A stretch of 64,000 bases of DNA, from NCBI RefSeq assembly GCF_013201895.1, contig NZ_CP053841.1:1827679-1891678 (forward strand), written 5' to 3'. Numbering within the stretch: position 1 is the first letter of the stretch; every line of letters starts with the position of its first letter. This DNA is from Campylobacter blaseri (GTDB taxonomy: Bacteria; Campylobacterota; Campylobacteria; Campylobacterales; Campylobacteraceae). This document shows positions 37,354 to 45,401 of this stretch, in pieces. Under the pieces are notes generated by a model, which did no database searches, was not told the origin of the DNA, and worked only from the letters and a program-made list of their open reading frames with translations. The position numbers and the translations under genes were made by a program.

Positions 37354-37722
37354 ATTTACCGCGTAATTGACGCGAATTTAAATAGATATAAAGAGGGCTT
37401 AAGGGTTGTTGAGGACATACAAAGATATGTTTTTGACAACAAAGAGCTCTCTTTAAGACTAAAAAAATTAAGACATCTTGGGAATTTAGAGATTCAAAAA
37501 GAGGCTATTAAATTTAGAGATTCAAATCACGATGTTTTAAAACCTACTTTAGAAATAGAGCTAAAAAGAGAAAATTTAGACTCAATTATAACAGCAAATT
37601 TAAAAAGAGCTCAAGAAAGTGCAAGAGTTCTAGAAGAGTGTTTTAAACTATCTGATGCAAAAATTTCAGAGATTTTTAAAGATGCTAGATATGAACTATA
37701 CGATGTTGAAAAACAAATTTAA
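37354..37722 (+). CDS. ThiD2-like / thiamine-phosphate-synthase N-terminal-like protein lacking a normal start codon
   Basis: A protein-like frame opens at 37342 and ends at TAA 37720-37722. From 37354 it reads IYRVIDANLNRYKEGLRV, then VEDIQRYVFDNKELSLRLKK and ends with RAQESARVLEECFKLSD plus an acidic tail, a pattern I associate with small Campylobacter proteins called thiamine-phosphate pyrophosphorylases (ThiD2/ThiE N-terminal domain). There is no ATG, GTG or TTG at the expected place; the codon where a family start would be is ACT, and the nearest alternatives are ATA 37342 and ATT 37354. It overlaps the end of the BI-1 gene. Either it uses a rare start or the start was lost. I place the coding start at ATT only for convenience. 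Confidence 0.55.
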   Translation: MYRVIDANLNRYKEGLRVVEDIQRYVFDNKELSLRLKKLRHLGNLEIQKEAIKFRDSNHDVLKPTLEIELKRENLDSIITANLKRAQESARVLEECFKLSDAKISEIFKDARYELYDVEKQI

Positions 37723-37788
37723 CTAAAATTTATCTTAATTTATGTATAATTGACCACTTAATGATAGGAAAATAAAAAGGATATAAAT

Positions 37789-38109
37789 TTGACTACAATT
37801 TTTTTGACTTTACAATTTGTTTTAACTGTAATTTTAGTAATAGCAGTACTTTTACAAAAAAGCTCTTCAATAGGTCTTGGCGCGTATAGTGGAAGTAACG
37901 AAAGCCTATTTGGCGCAAAAGGTGCTTCTGGATTTTTGGCTAAATTTACAGCAGTTATTGGAATTGTGTTTATTCTTAATACTCTAGCTCTTGGATATAG
38001 CTATCAAAAAAGTTCATCTAAATCTGTTCTTGATAGTGTAGATACTAAAAATATAGAAATTCCAGCAAGCAATATACCAAGCATTCCGAGTGTACCAAAT
38101 ACAAAATAG
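37789..38109 (+). CDS. secG: Protein translocase subunit SecG
   Basis: 106 residues, starting at TTG seven bases after AAGGAT. Two membrane segments (residues about 2-20 and 50-70) with the conserved cytoplasmic stretch GLGAYSGSNESLFGAKGASGFL between them, the hallmark of SecG. A Ser/Pro-rich tail follows. SecG helps SecYE move exported proteins across the inner membrane. Located 15 bases before frr, the order usual in Campylobacter. A TATAAT at 37745-37750 could give it its own promoter. Confidence 0.93.
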   Translation: MTTIFLTLQFVLTVILVIAVLLQKSSSIGLGAYSGSNESLFGAKGASGFLAKFTAVIGIVFILNTLALGYSYQKSSSKSVLDSVDTKNIEIPASNIPSIPSVPNTK

Positions 38110-38124
38110 ATAAAAGGTAAAAAC

Positions 38125-38676
38125 ATGTTAAACGAAATATACAAGACTCAAAAAGAAAATTCCGAAAAAGCACTAGAAGCTTTAAGAAGAGATTTTACAA
38201 CTCTAAGAACTGGTAAAGTAAATGTTAGAATACTTGACAATATCTTTGTAAATTACTATGGAAATCAAACACCATTAAACCAAGTTGCCACAGTTTTAGT
38301 AACTGATGCTACTACTATAACAGTTACACCTTGGGAAAAAAGTATGCTAAAGACTGTAGAGAGTGCAATATCTGCTGCAAATATTGGTGTTAATCCAAAT
38401 AATGATGGCGAAACTGTGAAGTTGTTTTTTCCACCAATGACCATTGAACAAAGAGAAGACAATGTTAAAAAATCAAAAGCAATGGGCGAGAAAGCAAAAG
38501 TTAGTATAAGAAATATAAGAAAAGATGCTAATGATGATGTGAAAAAACTTGAAAAAGAGTATTCAGAAGATGATATCAAAAGAGCTAGAGACGAAGTTCA
38601 AAAGATAACAGATGATTACATTGAAAAAGTTGAAGAAGCATTAAAACAAAAAGAAGTTGAGCTTCTAAAAGTTTAA
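38125..38676 (+). CDS. frr: Ribosome recycling factor
   Basis: 183 residues, typical for RRF. The three-helix bundle pattern is clear: [31 protein letters not shown] at the start, the [24 protein letters not shown] beta domain, and the long C-terminal helices. RRF splits post-termination ribosomes with EF-G. Directly downstream of secG; a 10-bp stem-loop follows. In many Campylobacter pyrE comes next, whereas here an RDD protein gene does. Confidence 0.97.
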   Translation: MLNEIYKTQKENSEKALEALRRDFTTLRTGKVNVRILDNIFVNYYGNQTPLNQVATVLVTDATTITVTPWEKSMLKTVESAISAANIGVNPNNDGETVKLFFPPMTIEQREDNVKKSKAMGEKAKVSIRNIRKDANDDVKKLEKEYSEDDIKRARDEVQKITDDYIEKVEEALKQKEVELLKV

Positions 38677-38678
38677 TA

Positions 38679-38709
38679 AATTAGGTAGCAAAAAACTACC
38701 TAATTTTGA
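38679..38709 (+). terminator. Stem-loop terminator after frr
   Basis: AATTAGGTAG at 38679-38688 pairs perfectly with CTACCTAATT at 38696-38705 around a seven-base A-rich loop, followed by TTTT. It ends the secG-frr transcript a few bases before the RDD gene. Confidence 0.7.
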
Positions 38710-38712
38710 ATC

Positions 38713-39135
38713 ATGGCAAAACAAAAAGCTAAAATTTCAACCATTTCTTCAAGAGTTAAAGCATTTTTACTAGATATATTTTTAATAGCTATGCCAATGT
38801 TATACATCACAGCATATTTAGTATTAGATGGCAAAGAGGATTTTCAAAATAACCAATTTGCAATTATGATAATATGGCTTATTTATGGCATTATAACATC
38901 TATCTTTCATACCAAATCAGCACAAACACCAGGATATAGGGCTTATGAACTTTATATTATTGATTTAAAAACAGGTAAAAAAATAAATTTTATAAAAGCC
39001 TTTATTAGATATCTTTTATTTTTAATATCTGCAACTTCTGTTATAGGGATATGTTTATGTTTTTTTAGAAAAGATAGATTAAATTTACATGATTTGCTTA
39101 CAGACTCTGCTCCAGTTAGTAAAAAAATATCTTAA
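38713..39135 (+). CDS. RDD-family membrane protein
   Basis: 140 residues. N-terminal basic stretch SSRVKAFLLDIFLIAMPMLYI, the Asp of the RDD motif in the first membrane segment, further segments near residues 48-64 and 92-115, and the LNLHDLLTDSAPV end that is typical of the family. RDD proteins may act as Na+(Li+)/H+ antiporters or transport accessory proteins, but the function is not firmly known. It is preceded by the frr terminator and has no visible ribosome binding site of the strong kind; GAATC precedes the ATG. Confidence 0.8.
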   Translation: MAKQKAKISTISSRVKAFLLDIFLIAMPMLYITAYLVLDGKEDFQNNQFAIMIIWLIYGIITSIFHTKSAQTPGYRAYELYIIDLKTGKKINFIKAFIRYLLFLISATSVIGICLCFFRKDRLNLHDLLTDSAPVSKKIS

Positions 39136-39148
39136 GATAATTAATTAC

Positions 39149-39190
39149 TTGACATATATCAATAGCTCCTAACAGGTTTTTTGATATTAT
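39149..39190 (+). promoter_or_regulatory. FNR-box class-II-type promoter of the TonB/ABC/NnrS operon
   Basis: TTGACATATATCAA (39149-39162) matches the FNR/CRP-family consensus TTGAT-N4-ATCAA in nine of ten positions. A -10 like TATTAT lies at 39185-39190, so a start site near 39197 would put the box at about -41.5, the class II activator position. Low-oxygen or redox activation is inferred. Confidence 0.6.
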
Positions 39191-39221
39191 TGTAATGATA
39201 TCAAAAATCATTACAATAATA
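39185..39221. promoter_or_regulatory. 15-bp-arm palindrome over the -10 and start site
   Basis: Arm 39185-39199 (TATTATTGTAATGAT) is the exact reverse complement of 39207-39221, with a seven-base spacer. It overlaps the predicted -10 element and leader and ends just before the AGGAG ribosome binding site, a typical place for a repressor operator. It could alternatively act as an mRNA hairpin near the ribosome site. Confidence 0.6.
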
Positions 39222-39230
39222 GGAGTCTTT

Positions 39231-41084
39231 ATGCATAAACAATATTTAGTTATTTGCATCTTTGCAAATATTCTTTTAGCACAAAATTTAGCTATAAGCT
39301 CGCAAATTGAACCGCTTAAAAGTTTTAATCCGCCAAATCTTATAACTCCAAATATCGCACAGAGTTATTTTTTTGAAAATCAGTTTGATTTAGCTAATAG
39401 ACAAAATTACTATTTTGTCACAGATAATATTGATAATAGTATGGATAAATTTCATATAACATCTGGTATTTATGGAAAAAGTTTTTATAACTCTGTTTTG
39501 TTTAAATATAGAGATAGTAATTACTACACAATACTAAATTTAAATCACACAAAAGCAAATAAGTATAAAGATGGCAATGGTAATAAGGTAAATTTTGGAT
39601 ATGAAAGGTTTAATCAATCTTTGATTTTAGGTTTTGTTCCAAATGAAAATTTAGAGGCAAGACTTACAGTTTTACACGATGATATAGATGATGATAAACA
39701 GCCAGAACATAAAATGGATCCAGTTAATACTGATAGAATTGTTGTAAAAGTTGACACTAGAATTGGAAAAGAGGATTTGAGTAATACTTTGAATTTAAAC
39801 TTTAAATATATAAATTTAGATAGAACTGCAAATAATTTTGAAATAAGAAATTATAATCCAAACAAGATGGTATTTTTAGATTTAAAGAGAAATTTATATA
39901 ATATTTCCGCTTCATATGACATAGATTTTAAAAATTTTCATAACTCTTTTAATTTAAGTTATGAGAAAGATAAACACGAAGGCAAAAGATATAAAAAAAC
40001 ACCTTTAAAAGATATTTTTAATGCTTACAGGTTTGCAAATGTTGACCAAGATACTTATAGTCTATTTAATACTCTAAGTTACAACTTTAATGAACTTAAT
40101 AAAATTTCTTTAGGATTAGAATATATTTATAATAATGCTAAAGTTAAAAAATTCAATGAAAGAATTCCAAATCCTATGATGATGTCATATTTTCCTAACG
40201 CTAAAATGCTTTGGAAAAAATATTATGATATAAATTTTGACGGAAGTAAAAAAACAAATTTGTTTAATGCAAAACTTCAGTATGAATACACTCCAAATGA
40301 TTTGCAAAAATATAGTATAGAGATTGCAAGAGTAGCAAGACTTCCTATAAATCCTGAAAGATTTTCATCGCTTGTGGGTGGTGTTGTATCAAACCCAAAT
40401 TTAAAAGCAGAAAAACATAATTTTATAAAATTTAGCTTTGATATAAAAAATGAAAATTATAAAGGCTATTTAAACTCATTTACTGGTTTGGGGTTAAATT
40501 TTGGAGGAAGTATTAAACTTAGTGATGTAGAGGATTTAATCATATATGATAGAGCAAGAGGACAAAAAGGCATTATGGTTAGTGATAATTCACTAATAAC
40601 AAGAAATGTAGATGTTAAAATTTACTCTATTAATTCATATTTGAATATAAATTTTTTAAAAAATTTTGGTGCAAAAATTGACCTTCAATACAACTATGGA
40701 GAAAATGATACAGATAATAGAGCTTTATATCAAATAAGACCATTTGAGGCAAATTTAAACTTAGACTATAAAGATTATGCAACCTTTGGAAGCTACAACC
40801 TTGGAGCAGCTCTAAGATATGTTGCTAAACAAAATAGAGGTGATTTTGATAAAACAAAAGGATTGGGGATTGATTTGGAAGAAGCTGCAAAATCATTTAC
40901 AACACTTGATATTTATGGTGGTATAAATTTAAAAGATGATTTTGGAATTAGAGTTGGTGTAAATAATATTTTTGATAAAAAATATGCTGAGTTTATCAGT
41001 GGCAATCATGTTCAAGCCCTATCACCAAATTTAGTTAATGCACCAGGAAGAACATTTTATTTAAGTTTTCATAAGAAATTTTAA
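39231..41084 (+). CDS. TonB-dependent receptor-like outer membrane barrel, apparently without a full plug
   Basis: 617 residues from the ATG at 39231, chosen because AGGAG lies five bases before it; an in-frame ATG at 39195 lies inside the palindrome and is less likely. Signal peptide of about 22 residues (VICIFANILLAQ). The C-terminus is a clear TonB-receptor end: VGVNNIFDKKYAEF ... NAPGRTFYLSFHKKF with terminal Phe. Only about 55 residues separate the signal peptide from the first barrel-like strands, too short for the usual 130-150 residue plug. A Met-rich loop, PNPMMMSYFPNAKM, lies near residue 320. First gene of the operon with a binding protein, permease, ATPase and NnrS. Substrate unknown. 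Confidence 0.75.
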   Translation: MHKQYLVICIFANILLAQNLAISSQIEPLKSFNPPNLITPNIAQSYFFENQFDLANRQNYYFVTDNIDNSMDKFHITSGIYGKSFYNSVLFKYRDSNYYTILNLNHTKANKYKDGNGNKVNFGYERFNQSLILGFVPNENLEARLTVLHDDIDDDKQPEHKMDPVNTDRIVVKVDTRIGKEDLSNTLNLNFKYINLDRTANNFEIRNYNPNKMVFLDLKRNLYNISASYDIDFKNFHNSFNLSYEKDKHEGKRYKKTPLKDIFNAYRFANVDQDTYSLFNTLSYNFNELNKISLGLEYIYNNAKVKKFNERIPNPMMMSYFPNAKMLWKKYYDINFDGSKKTNLFNAKLQYEYTPNDLQKYSIEIARVARLPINPERFSSLVGGVVSNPNLKAEKHNFIKFSFDIKNENYKGYLNSFTGLGLNFGGSIKLSDVEDLIIYDRARGQKGIMVSDNSLITRNVDVKIYSINSYLNINFLKNFGAKIDLQYNYGENDTDNRALYQIRPFEANLNLDYKDYATFGSYNLGAALRYVAKQNRGDFDKTKGLGIDLEEAAKSFTTLDIYGGINLKDDFGIRVGVNNIFDKKYAEFISGNHVQALSPNLVNAPGRTFYLSFHKKF

Positions 41085-41097
41085 CAAGGAGAAAAAA

Positions 41098-42063
41098 ATG
41101 AAAAGAAGAGAATTTTTAAGTTTAGGAAGTGCTTTTGGTATAAGTGCATTTGCACCAAATTTATTTGCAAAAGAGAACTTTACAATATACGGTGCACCAG
41201 CAGTTCCTAGTGCGATAATAGCAATAGCGTCGTTGCAAGGCAAACTTTCAAAGAGTATGAATACAGAGCTTAAAATTTGGAAAACACCTGATCAACTTAG
41301 AGCAGGAGTGGCAAGCAAAACTTTTAAAGTTATGATGAGTCCATCAAATGTTGGTGTAAATTTGAAAAACCAAAATCAAAATGTCGCAATGCTAAATATA
41401 TTAACTGAAAGTATTCAAAATATAATAACAAAAGATAAAAATATAAAAGAACTTGGCGATTTAGAAGGTAAAAAGATGATAATGCCCTTTAAAAATGATA
41501 TGCCAGATCTTATATTTCACGCACTTTGCAAAAAACAAGGAGTTGATGTCTCAAAAATAGATATAACCTACACAACTACGCCACCAGAAAGTATGCTTAT
41601 GCTTTTACAATCAAAAGATTATGTGGCATCAATTTTACCTGAACCTATGGGAACTGCTGCTATTTTTAAAGGTAAAAAATTAGGTGTTTCAATTCATAGA
41701 AGCATTGCTATACATAAAGAGTGGGGAAAGAGCTTTAATACAGCAAATTCAATACCTCAAGCTGGTATGATAGTTGATGTGGATTATTATAATAATCATA
41801 TTAAAGAATTTGAAGTATTTCACGAAGACTTAAAAAATGCTCTAATTTGGTTAAATGGCAACAAACAAAGCGCAGCAGAGATTGCAAGTGCATATCTACC
41901 TGCAAATAAAATCATAATTGCTAACTCTTTTGAACATGCAAATTTATGTGTAAAAAAAGCTAGCGATATTAGAGATGAGATAATGGAATTTTTTGAAATT
42001 ATGTTTGAGTTTAATCCTAAAATTTTGGGTGGGAAAATGCCAGATAAAGGATTTTTTCTATGA
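41098..42063 (+). CDS. Tat-exported ABC substrate-binding protein (NMT1/TauA-like)
   Basis: 321 residues. The N-terminus MKRREFLSLGSAFGISAF looks like a twin-arginine signal, which suggests export in a folded state, possibly with a bound cofactor. The mature part has the NitT/TauT/SsuA-type SBP pattern (IYGAPAVPSAIIAIASLQG, KTFKVMMSPSNVGVNL, LGDLEGKKMIMPF). Family ligands include taurine, nitrate, sulfonates and thiamine precursors. The sequence gives no clear choice. It lies 13 bases after the receptor gene and overlaps the permease gene by four bases. Confidence 0.78.
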   Translation: MKRREFLSLGSAFGISAFAPNLFAKENFTIYGAPAVPSAIIAIASLQGKLSKSMNTELKIWKTPDQLRAGVASKTFKVMMSPSNVGVNLKNQNQNVAMLNILTESIQNIITKDKNIKELGDLEGKKMIMPFKNDMPDLIFHALCKKQGVDVSKIDITYTTTPPESMLMLLQSKDYVASILPEPMGTAAIFKGKKLGVSIHRSIAIHKEWGKSFNTANSIPQAGMIVDVDYYNNHIKEFEVFHEDLKNALIWLNGNKQSAAEIASAYLPANKIIIANSFEHANLCVKKASDIRDEIMEFFEIMFEFNPKILGGKMPDKGFFL

Positions 42064-42857
42064 TAATAACTGATGGAGTACCAAGACATCGTAATATTGT
42101 TATAAAAATATTTGACTATCTTTGGGGTGGTTTTGCCACCCTAAGTGTTATTTTTTTAATGGTAGCTATTTGGCAAATAGGACATGAATATTTTGGAAGT
42201 TTCATACTGCCATCGCCTATTGAGTCTGCAAAAAAGGCTTTTGAAATTTTAAAAAACTATAGCAATAGTGAGATTAATATAACTCTTCAAAGAACTATAA
42301 TTGGGATTGGAATTGCTTGCATTGGTGGCATAATGGCAGGACTAATTGCTGGTTATTTTAAAACTATGAGTTTGCTTTTAAAGCCAATATCCACTTTTTT
42401 ACTTGCTATGCCCCCAATTATTTGGGTAGTTTTAGCTCTATTTTGGTTTGGATTTGGAAATGCAAGTACTATTTTTACGATAATTGTAACGGTAATTCCA
42501 CTAACTTTTGCCTCTTCAATGATAGCTATGGCAACTGTTGATGAGAGCTTAAAAGAGGTTTTTGATATATATAATTTAAGCATATTTAAAAAGATAAAGC
42601 ATCTATACATACCACATATCATTCCATATATCATAAGCTCCATTAGTATAGCTTTTGGTATGGGGGTAAAGATTGTCATTATGGTAGAGTTGCTAAGCTC
42701 AACAAGTGGTGTAGGCTCTAAAATAGCTGATGCAAGAAGTATGCTTGAGATGGATATAGTTTTAGGATACACACTTTTAATCATAGTTTTCATCTCACTT
42801 TTTGAATACCTAGTTATAAAACCGCTTGAAATTTTACTTATGCCTTGGAGAAGATAG
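42060..42857 (+). CDS. ABC transporter permease (NitT/TauT type)
   Basis: 265 residues with six hydrophobic segments. The cytoplasmic EAA-like loop is visible as MATVDESLKEVFDIYNLSIFKKIKHLYIPHIIPYI near residues 160-195. It resembles the TauC/SsuC permease family. It is co-transcribed in the order receptor, binding protein, permease, ATPase, NnrS: four bases of overlap with the binding protein upstream and one base (TAGTG) with the ATPase. Confidence 0.85.
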   Translation: MIITDGVPRHRNIVIKIFDYLWGGFATLSVIFLMVAIWQIGHEYFGSFILPSPIESAKKAFEILKNYSNSEINITLQRTIIGIGIACIGGIMAGLIAGYFKTMSLLLKPISTFLLAMPPIIWVVLALFWFGFGNASTIFTIIVTVIPLTFASSMIAMATVDESLKEVFDIYNLSIFKKIKHLYIPHIIPYIISSISIAFGMGVKIVIMVELLSSTSGVGSKIADARSMLEMDIVLGYTLLIIVFISLFEYLVIKPLEILLMPWRR

Positions 42858-43549
42858 TGTTAGAACTTAAAAATGTAGAATTTGAAATTTTGAAAGAAAA
42901 AATTGTAAAAGACTTCTCTTTAGTTTTAAATTATGGAGAAACTAAAACTTTATTTGGACCATCTGGATGCGGAAAAACAACTATTTTAAGAATTATAAGC
43001 AAATTAGAAATACCAAAAAAAGGAATAGTTGTCAATAAATTTAAAAAAATATCATATCTATTTCAAGAAAATAGGCTCTTAGATAATTTAACAGCACTTG
43101 ATAATGTGCTTTTGTGTATGAATAAGCCTGATGAAAATTTAGTATTAGAGCACTTCAATTTAGTAGGTTTAGAAAAAAAAGATGCATATAAATATCCATA
43201 TGAATTAAGTGGAGGAATGGCAAAAAGAGTCTCATTTATGAGAGCTTATTTAAGTGGTGCTGATCTAATTCTTTTAGATGAACCATTTGTTGGTCTTGAT
43301 ATGGATTTAAGAAATATACTAGTAAATTTACTAGCAAAAAAACTTGAAGAAAAAAGTATAGCTTGCATCTTGGTAACTCATGATAGATTTGAGGCAGTTA
43401 TGATGTCTGATGAAGTGCTGTTTTTAAGCAAAAAACAAGCTGTGGTTAAAAATAAAGTAACTTTTGATACCCTGCCATCAAAAAGAGATATTGCTTTTAT
43501 ACAAAAAGCTGTAGATATTAATTTTAAAGGGGTTATTTATTATGATTAA
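42857..43549 (+). CDS. ABC transporter ATPase (NitT/TauT type)
   Basis: About 230 residues. The Walker A motif is FGPSGCGKTT, the signature is LSGGMAKRVSFMRA (with GMAKR instead of the common GQQQR), and Walker B is LILLDEPFVGLD, followed by VTHDRFEA. I place the start at GTG 42857, which overlaps the permease stop by one base and follows GGAGAAG; a TTG at 42845 would give four more residues and sits inside the permease frame. It energises uptake of the operon's unknown substrate. Confidence 0.85.
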   Translation: MLELKNVEFEILKEKIVKDFSLVLNYGETKTLFGPSGCGKTTILRIISKLEIPKKGIVVNKFKKISYLFQENRLLDNLTALDNVLLCMNKPDENLVLEHFNLVGLEKKDAYKYPYELSGGMAKRVSFMRAYLSGADLILLDEPFVGLDMDLRNILVNLLAKKLEEKSIACILVTHDRFEAVMMSDEVLFLSKKQAVVKNKVTFDTLPSKRDIAFIQKAVDINFKGVIYYD

Positions 43550-44648
43550 TGATTTTTTTACTCATCCAATGAGAATCTTTTTTCTGCTCTCATCTATTTT
43601 TGTTATACCTGCTAGTTTAATATTTTTTACAAATTTTGACTTTGTTACATTGCATAAGGTATTTTTCTTGCAACTTATGGTTCCTAGCGCATATTTGGGG
43701 TTTTTATTCACTGCTATTCCTGATTGGACACAGTATCACGATAACTTAAAACAACATGTAATTGCTTGTTTTGCTCTTTTGATAGTTGCATTTTTATTCT
43801 CTTTTATAAATTTAACTATAGTAAATTTTACCGTATCTTTTATATGGTTTTATATGTTGATATTTTCTACATATATAGTTTGGTTAGATAGAAATGATAA
43901 CCAATTTAGCATTCTTTTTTCACTTTTATGTTTTGTAGTTTTGTCATTTTTATATGCTTTTACTGATGAATCAATATACCTAAATTCTCAGGTTTTTTTA
44001 AATTGTGCTTTAATAATGCTAGTATCTTTTAGAGTTAGTTTAGCTATAGGAAGAGAGGCTTTAAAACTTCAAAAAGAGAATGAAAATGTTTTTATACCAA
44101 ATGGCGTTTATAAAAATATAGCAGTTTTTAGTATATTTTTGTTTATAATTGGAAGTTTTTTTATACAGAGCAAAATAGTTCTTGGCTTTGTGCTTTTAGC
44201 TAGTTCTAGTGCAATTTTAGCTAAACTAAAAGAGCTTCACTATATTATTTTAATCAAAAATCACTATATTTTATTTTACTATATTTTAGAACTTTTTATG
44301 GCTATAGGATTTTTAGGGCTTGGGCTATCTTATATATTTAATCTGCCTTATGAGCCAGCCTCTTTGCATATTCTTACCATTTCTGGGTTAATTGGCTTTA
44401 TATATTTTGTTTTTAATGTAGCAGGTATGAGACATAGTGGATTTGTCATTTTAAACTTTTTTATTTCAAGTAAAATCGGAATTGTTTTAATATTATTAGC
44501 AACAATCTCAAGAAGCTTTTTGTATATCTATGGAAATTTGTTTTATCTATATTTGCCTTCAATTTTACTCGCACTTGTTTTTGCGGTTTATATGTATGAG
44601 TTTTTCATAGTATTTAAAGATAATGAGTTTAGTGATGACCCAGAATAG
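43542..44648 (+). CDS. nnrS: NnrS-family heme/copper membrane protein
   Basis: 368 residues with about twelve hydrophobic segments. Family marks are FTHPMRIFFLLSS at the start, LQLMVPSAYLGFLFTAIPDWTQYHD near residues 45-70 and HILTISGLIGFIYFVFNVAGMRHSGF near 275-300, with the conserved His residues in each. NnrS proteins in other bacteria bind heme and copper and help cells cope with nitric oxide and nitrosative stress. Here the gene overlaps the ATPase gene by eight bases and closes an operon with an FNR-like site, which fits a low-oxygen or nitrogen-oxide response. Compared with alpha-proteobacterial NnrS it is diverged. Confidence 0.78.
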   Translation: MINDFFTHPMRIFFLLSSIFVIPASLIFFTNFDFVTLHKVFFLQLMVPSAYLGFLFTAIPDWTQYHDNLKQHVIACFALLIVAFLFSFINLTIVNFTVSFIWFYMLIFSTYIVWLDRNDNQFSILFSLLCFVVLSFLYAFTDESIYLNSQVFLNCALIMLVSFRVSLAIGREALKLQKENENVFIPNGVYKNIAVFSIFLFIIGSFFIQSKIVLGFVLLASSSAILAKLKELHYIILIKNHYILFYYILELFMAIGFLGLGLSYIFNLPYEPASLHILTISGLIGFIYFVFNVAGMRHSGFVILNFFISSKIGIVLILLATISRSFLYIYGNLFYLYLPSILLALVFAVYMYEFFIVFKDNEFSDDPE

Positions 44649-44659
44649 AATTTACTTGA

Positions 44660-45300
44660 TCCACATAAAGATAATTTTTATCCTAATTTGGCATAAACTT
44701 ACTAAACTTATATTTTTTTATTATCAAATTTTAAAATAGATAAGATAAAGAAAAGCGCAATTTATAGTTTAAAAATCAATCAAAATTCAAAAAACAAGTG
44801 GTAAGCCAAGTTCTAATTATGATAAAAACTTTAAACTATCTATTTACTCTTTTGATGAAAATCAGGAGTTAAGTTATAAAAAAACAAGCTATAAATAGAA
44901 TTTATTTGCTTTTTAAAGGTGGTTTTAGTCAAATTTAAAGATAAGATAGAGAAAAAATATTCAAATTCAGCCTTTTAATCTTTGTTTTTACAACAAGATA
45001 TTAAAAAAGAAGCTTATTTAGATAGTGGTTATAAAGTAGCAATGATAAAATTAAAGGAGAAAATATATTAATAAAAACTTTTAAAGTTAAAAGAAGATAT
45101 AGTATCAAACAGACAAAGTAGCAAACAAGACTTTAGTAAATGCATATAAAGCTTAAAATGATACTATTTGCATTTGATGGAAAAAGAGTTTTTAACTAAA
45201 GTGCTAAAATAAAAATGTAGAGGGCAAAATTTTATATTAAACAAAGGTGACAGCATAATGATATCTATACATAATCCATATGAGGTGTAGATGATAAATA
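44660..45300 (+). pseudogene. Fragmented coding relics of unknown gene(s)
   Basis: The 750-base gap between nnrS and tpx has no intact gene, but short protein-like stretches occur in changing frames on the plus strand: SAIYSLKINQNSK near 44756, TSGKPSSNYDKNFKLSIYSF with DENQELSYKKTSYK near 44793-44898, NRIYLLFKGGFSQ, VVLVKFKDKIEKKYSNSAF near 44918-44976, SLFLQQDIKKEAYLDSGYK with VAMIKLKEKIY near 44980-45070, then SNRQSSKQDFSK near 45100. The Lys/Asp/Ser-rich composition and clean order suggest one decayed gene. I cannot name the parent family. Promoter of tpx lies at its right edge. Confidence 0.4.
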
Positions 45301-45369
45301 TAAAATAAAATGCTTTTAATTATTTCAAAATAATTAGTAGTCTTGAATTTTTGTTTATCCTATTTTAGA

Positions 45370-45375
45370 TATAAT
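45370..45375 (+). promoter_or_regulatory. -10 element for tpx
   Basis: TATAAT about 26 bases before the tpx start codon, with a T-rich stretch upstream as is usual in Campylobacter promoters. Confidence 0.45.
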
Positions 45376-45401
45376 GAAATCAATAATTTTAAGGAGAATG
45401 T

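Noticed and set aside
39185..39221. Palindrome as a NikR operator
   Set aside because: The outer TATTATT/AATAATA and inner GTAATGA/TCATTAC half-sites resemble reported NikR half-sites, but the spacings seen (23 and 9 bases) do not match those I know (11 and about 16), so I do not name the regulator.
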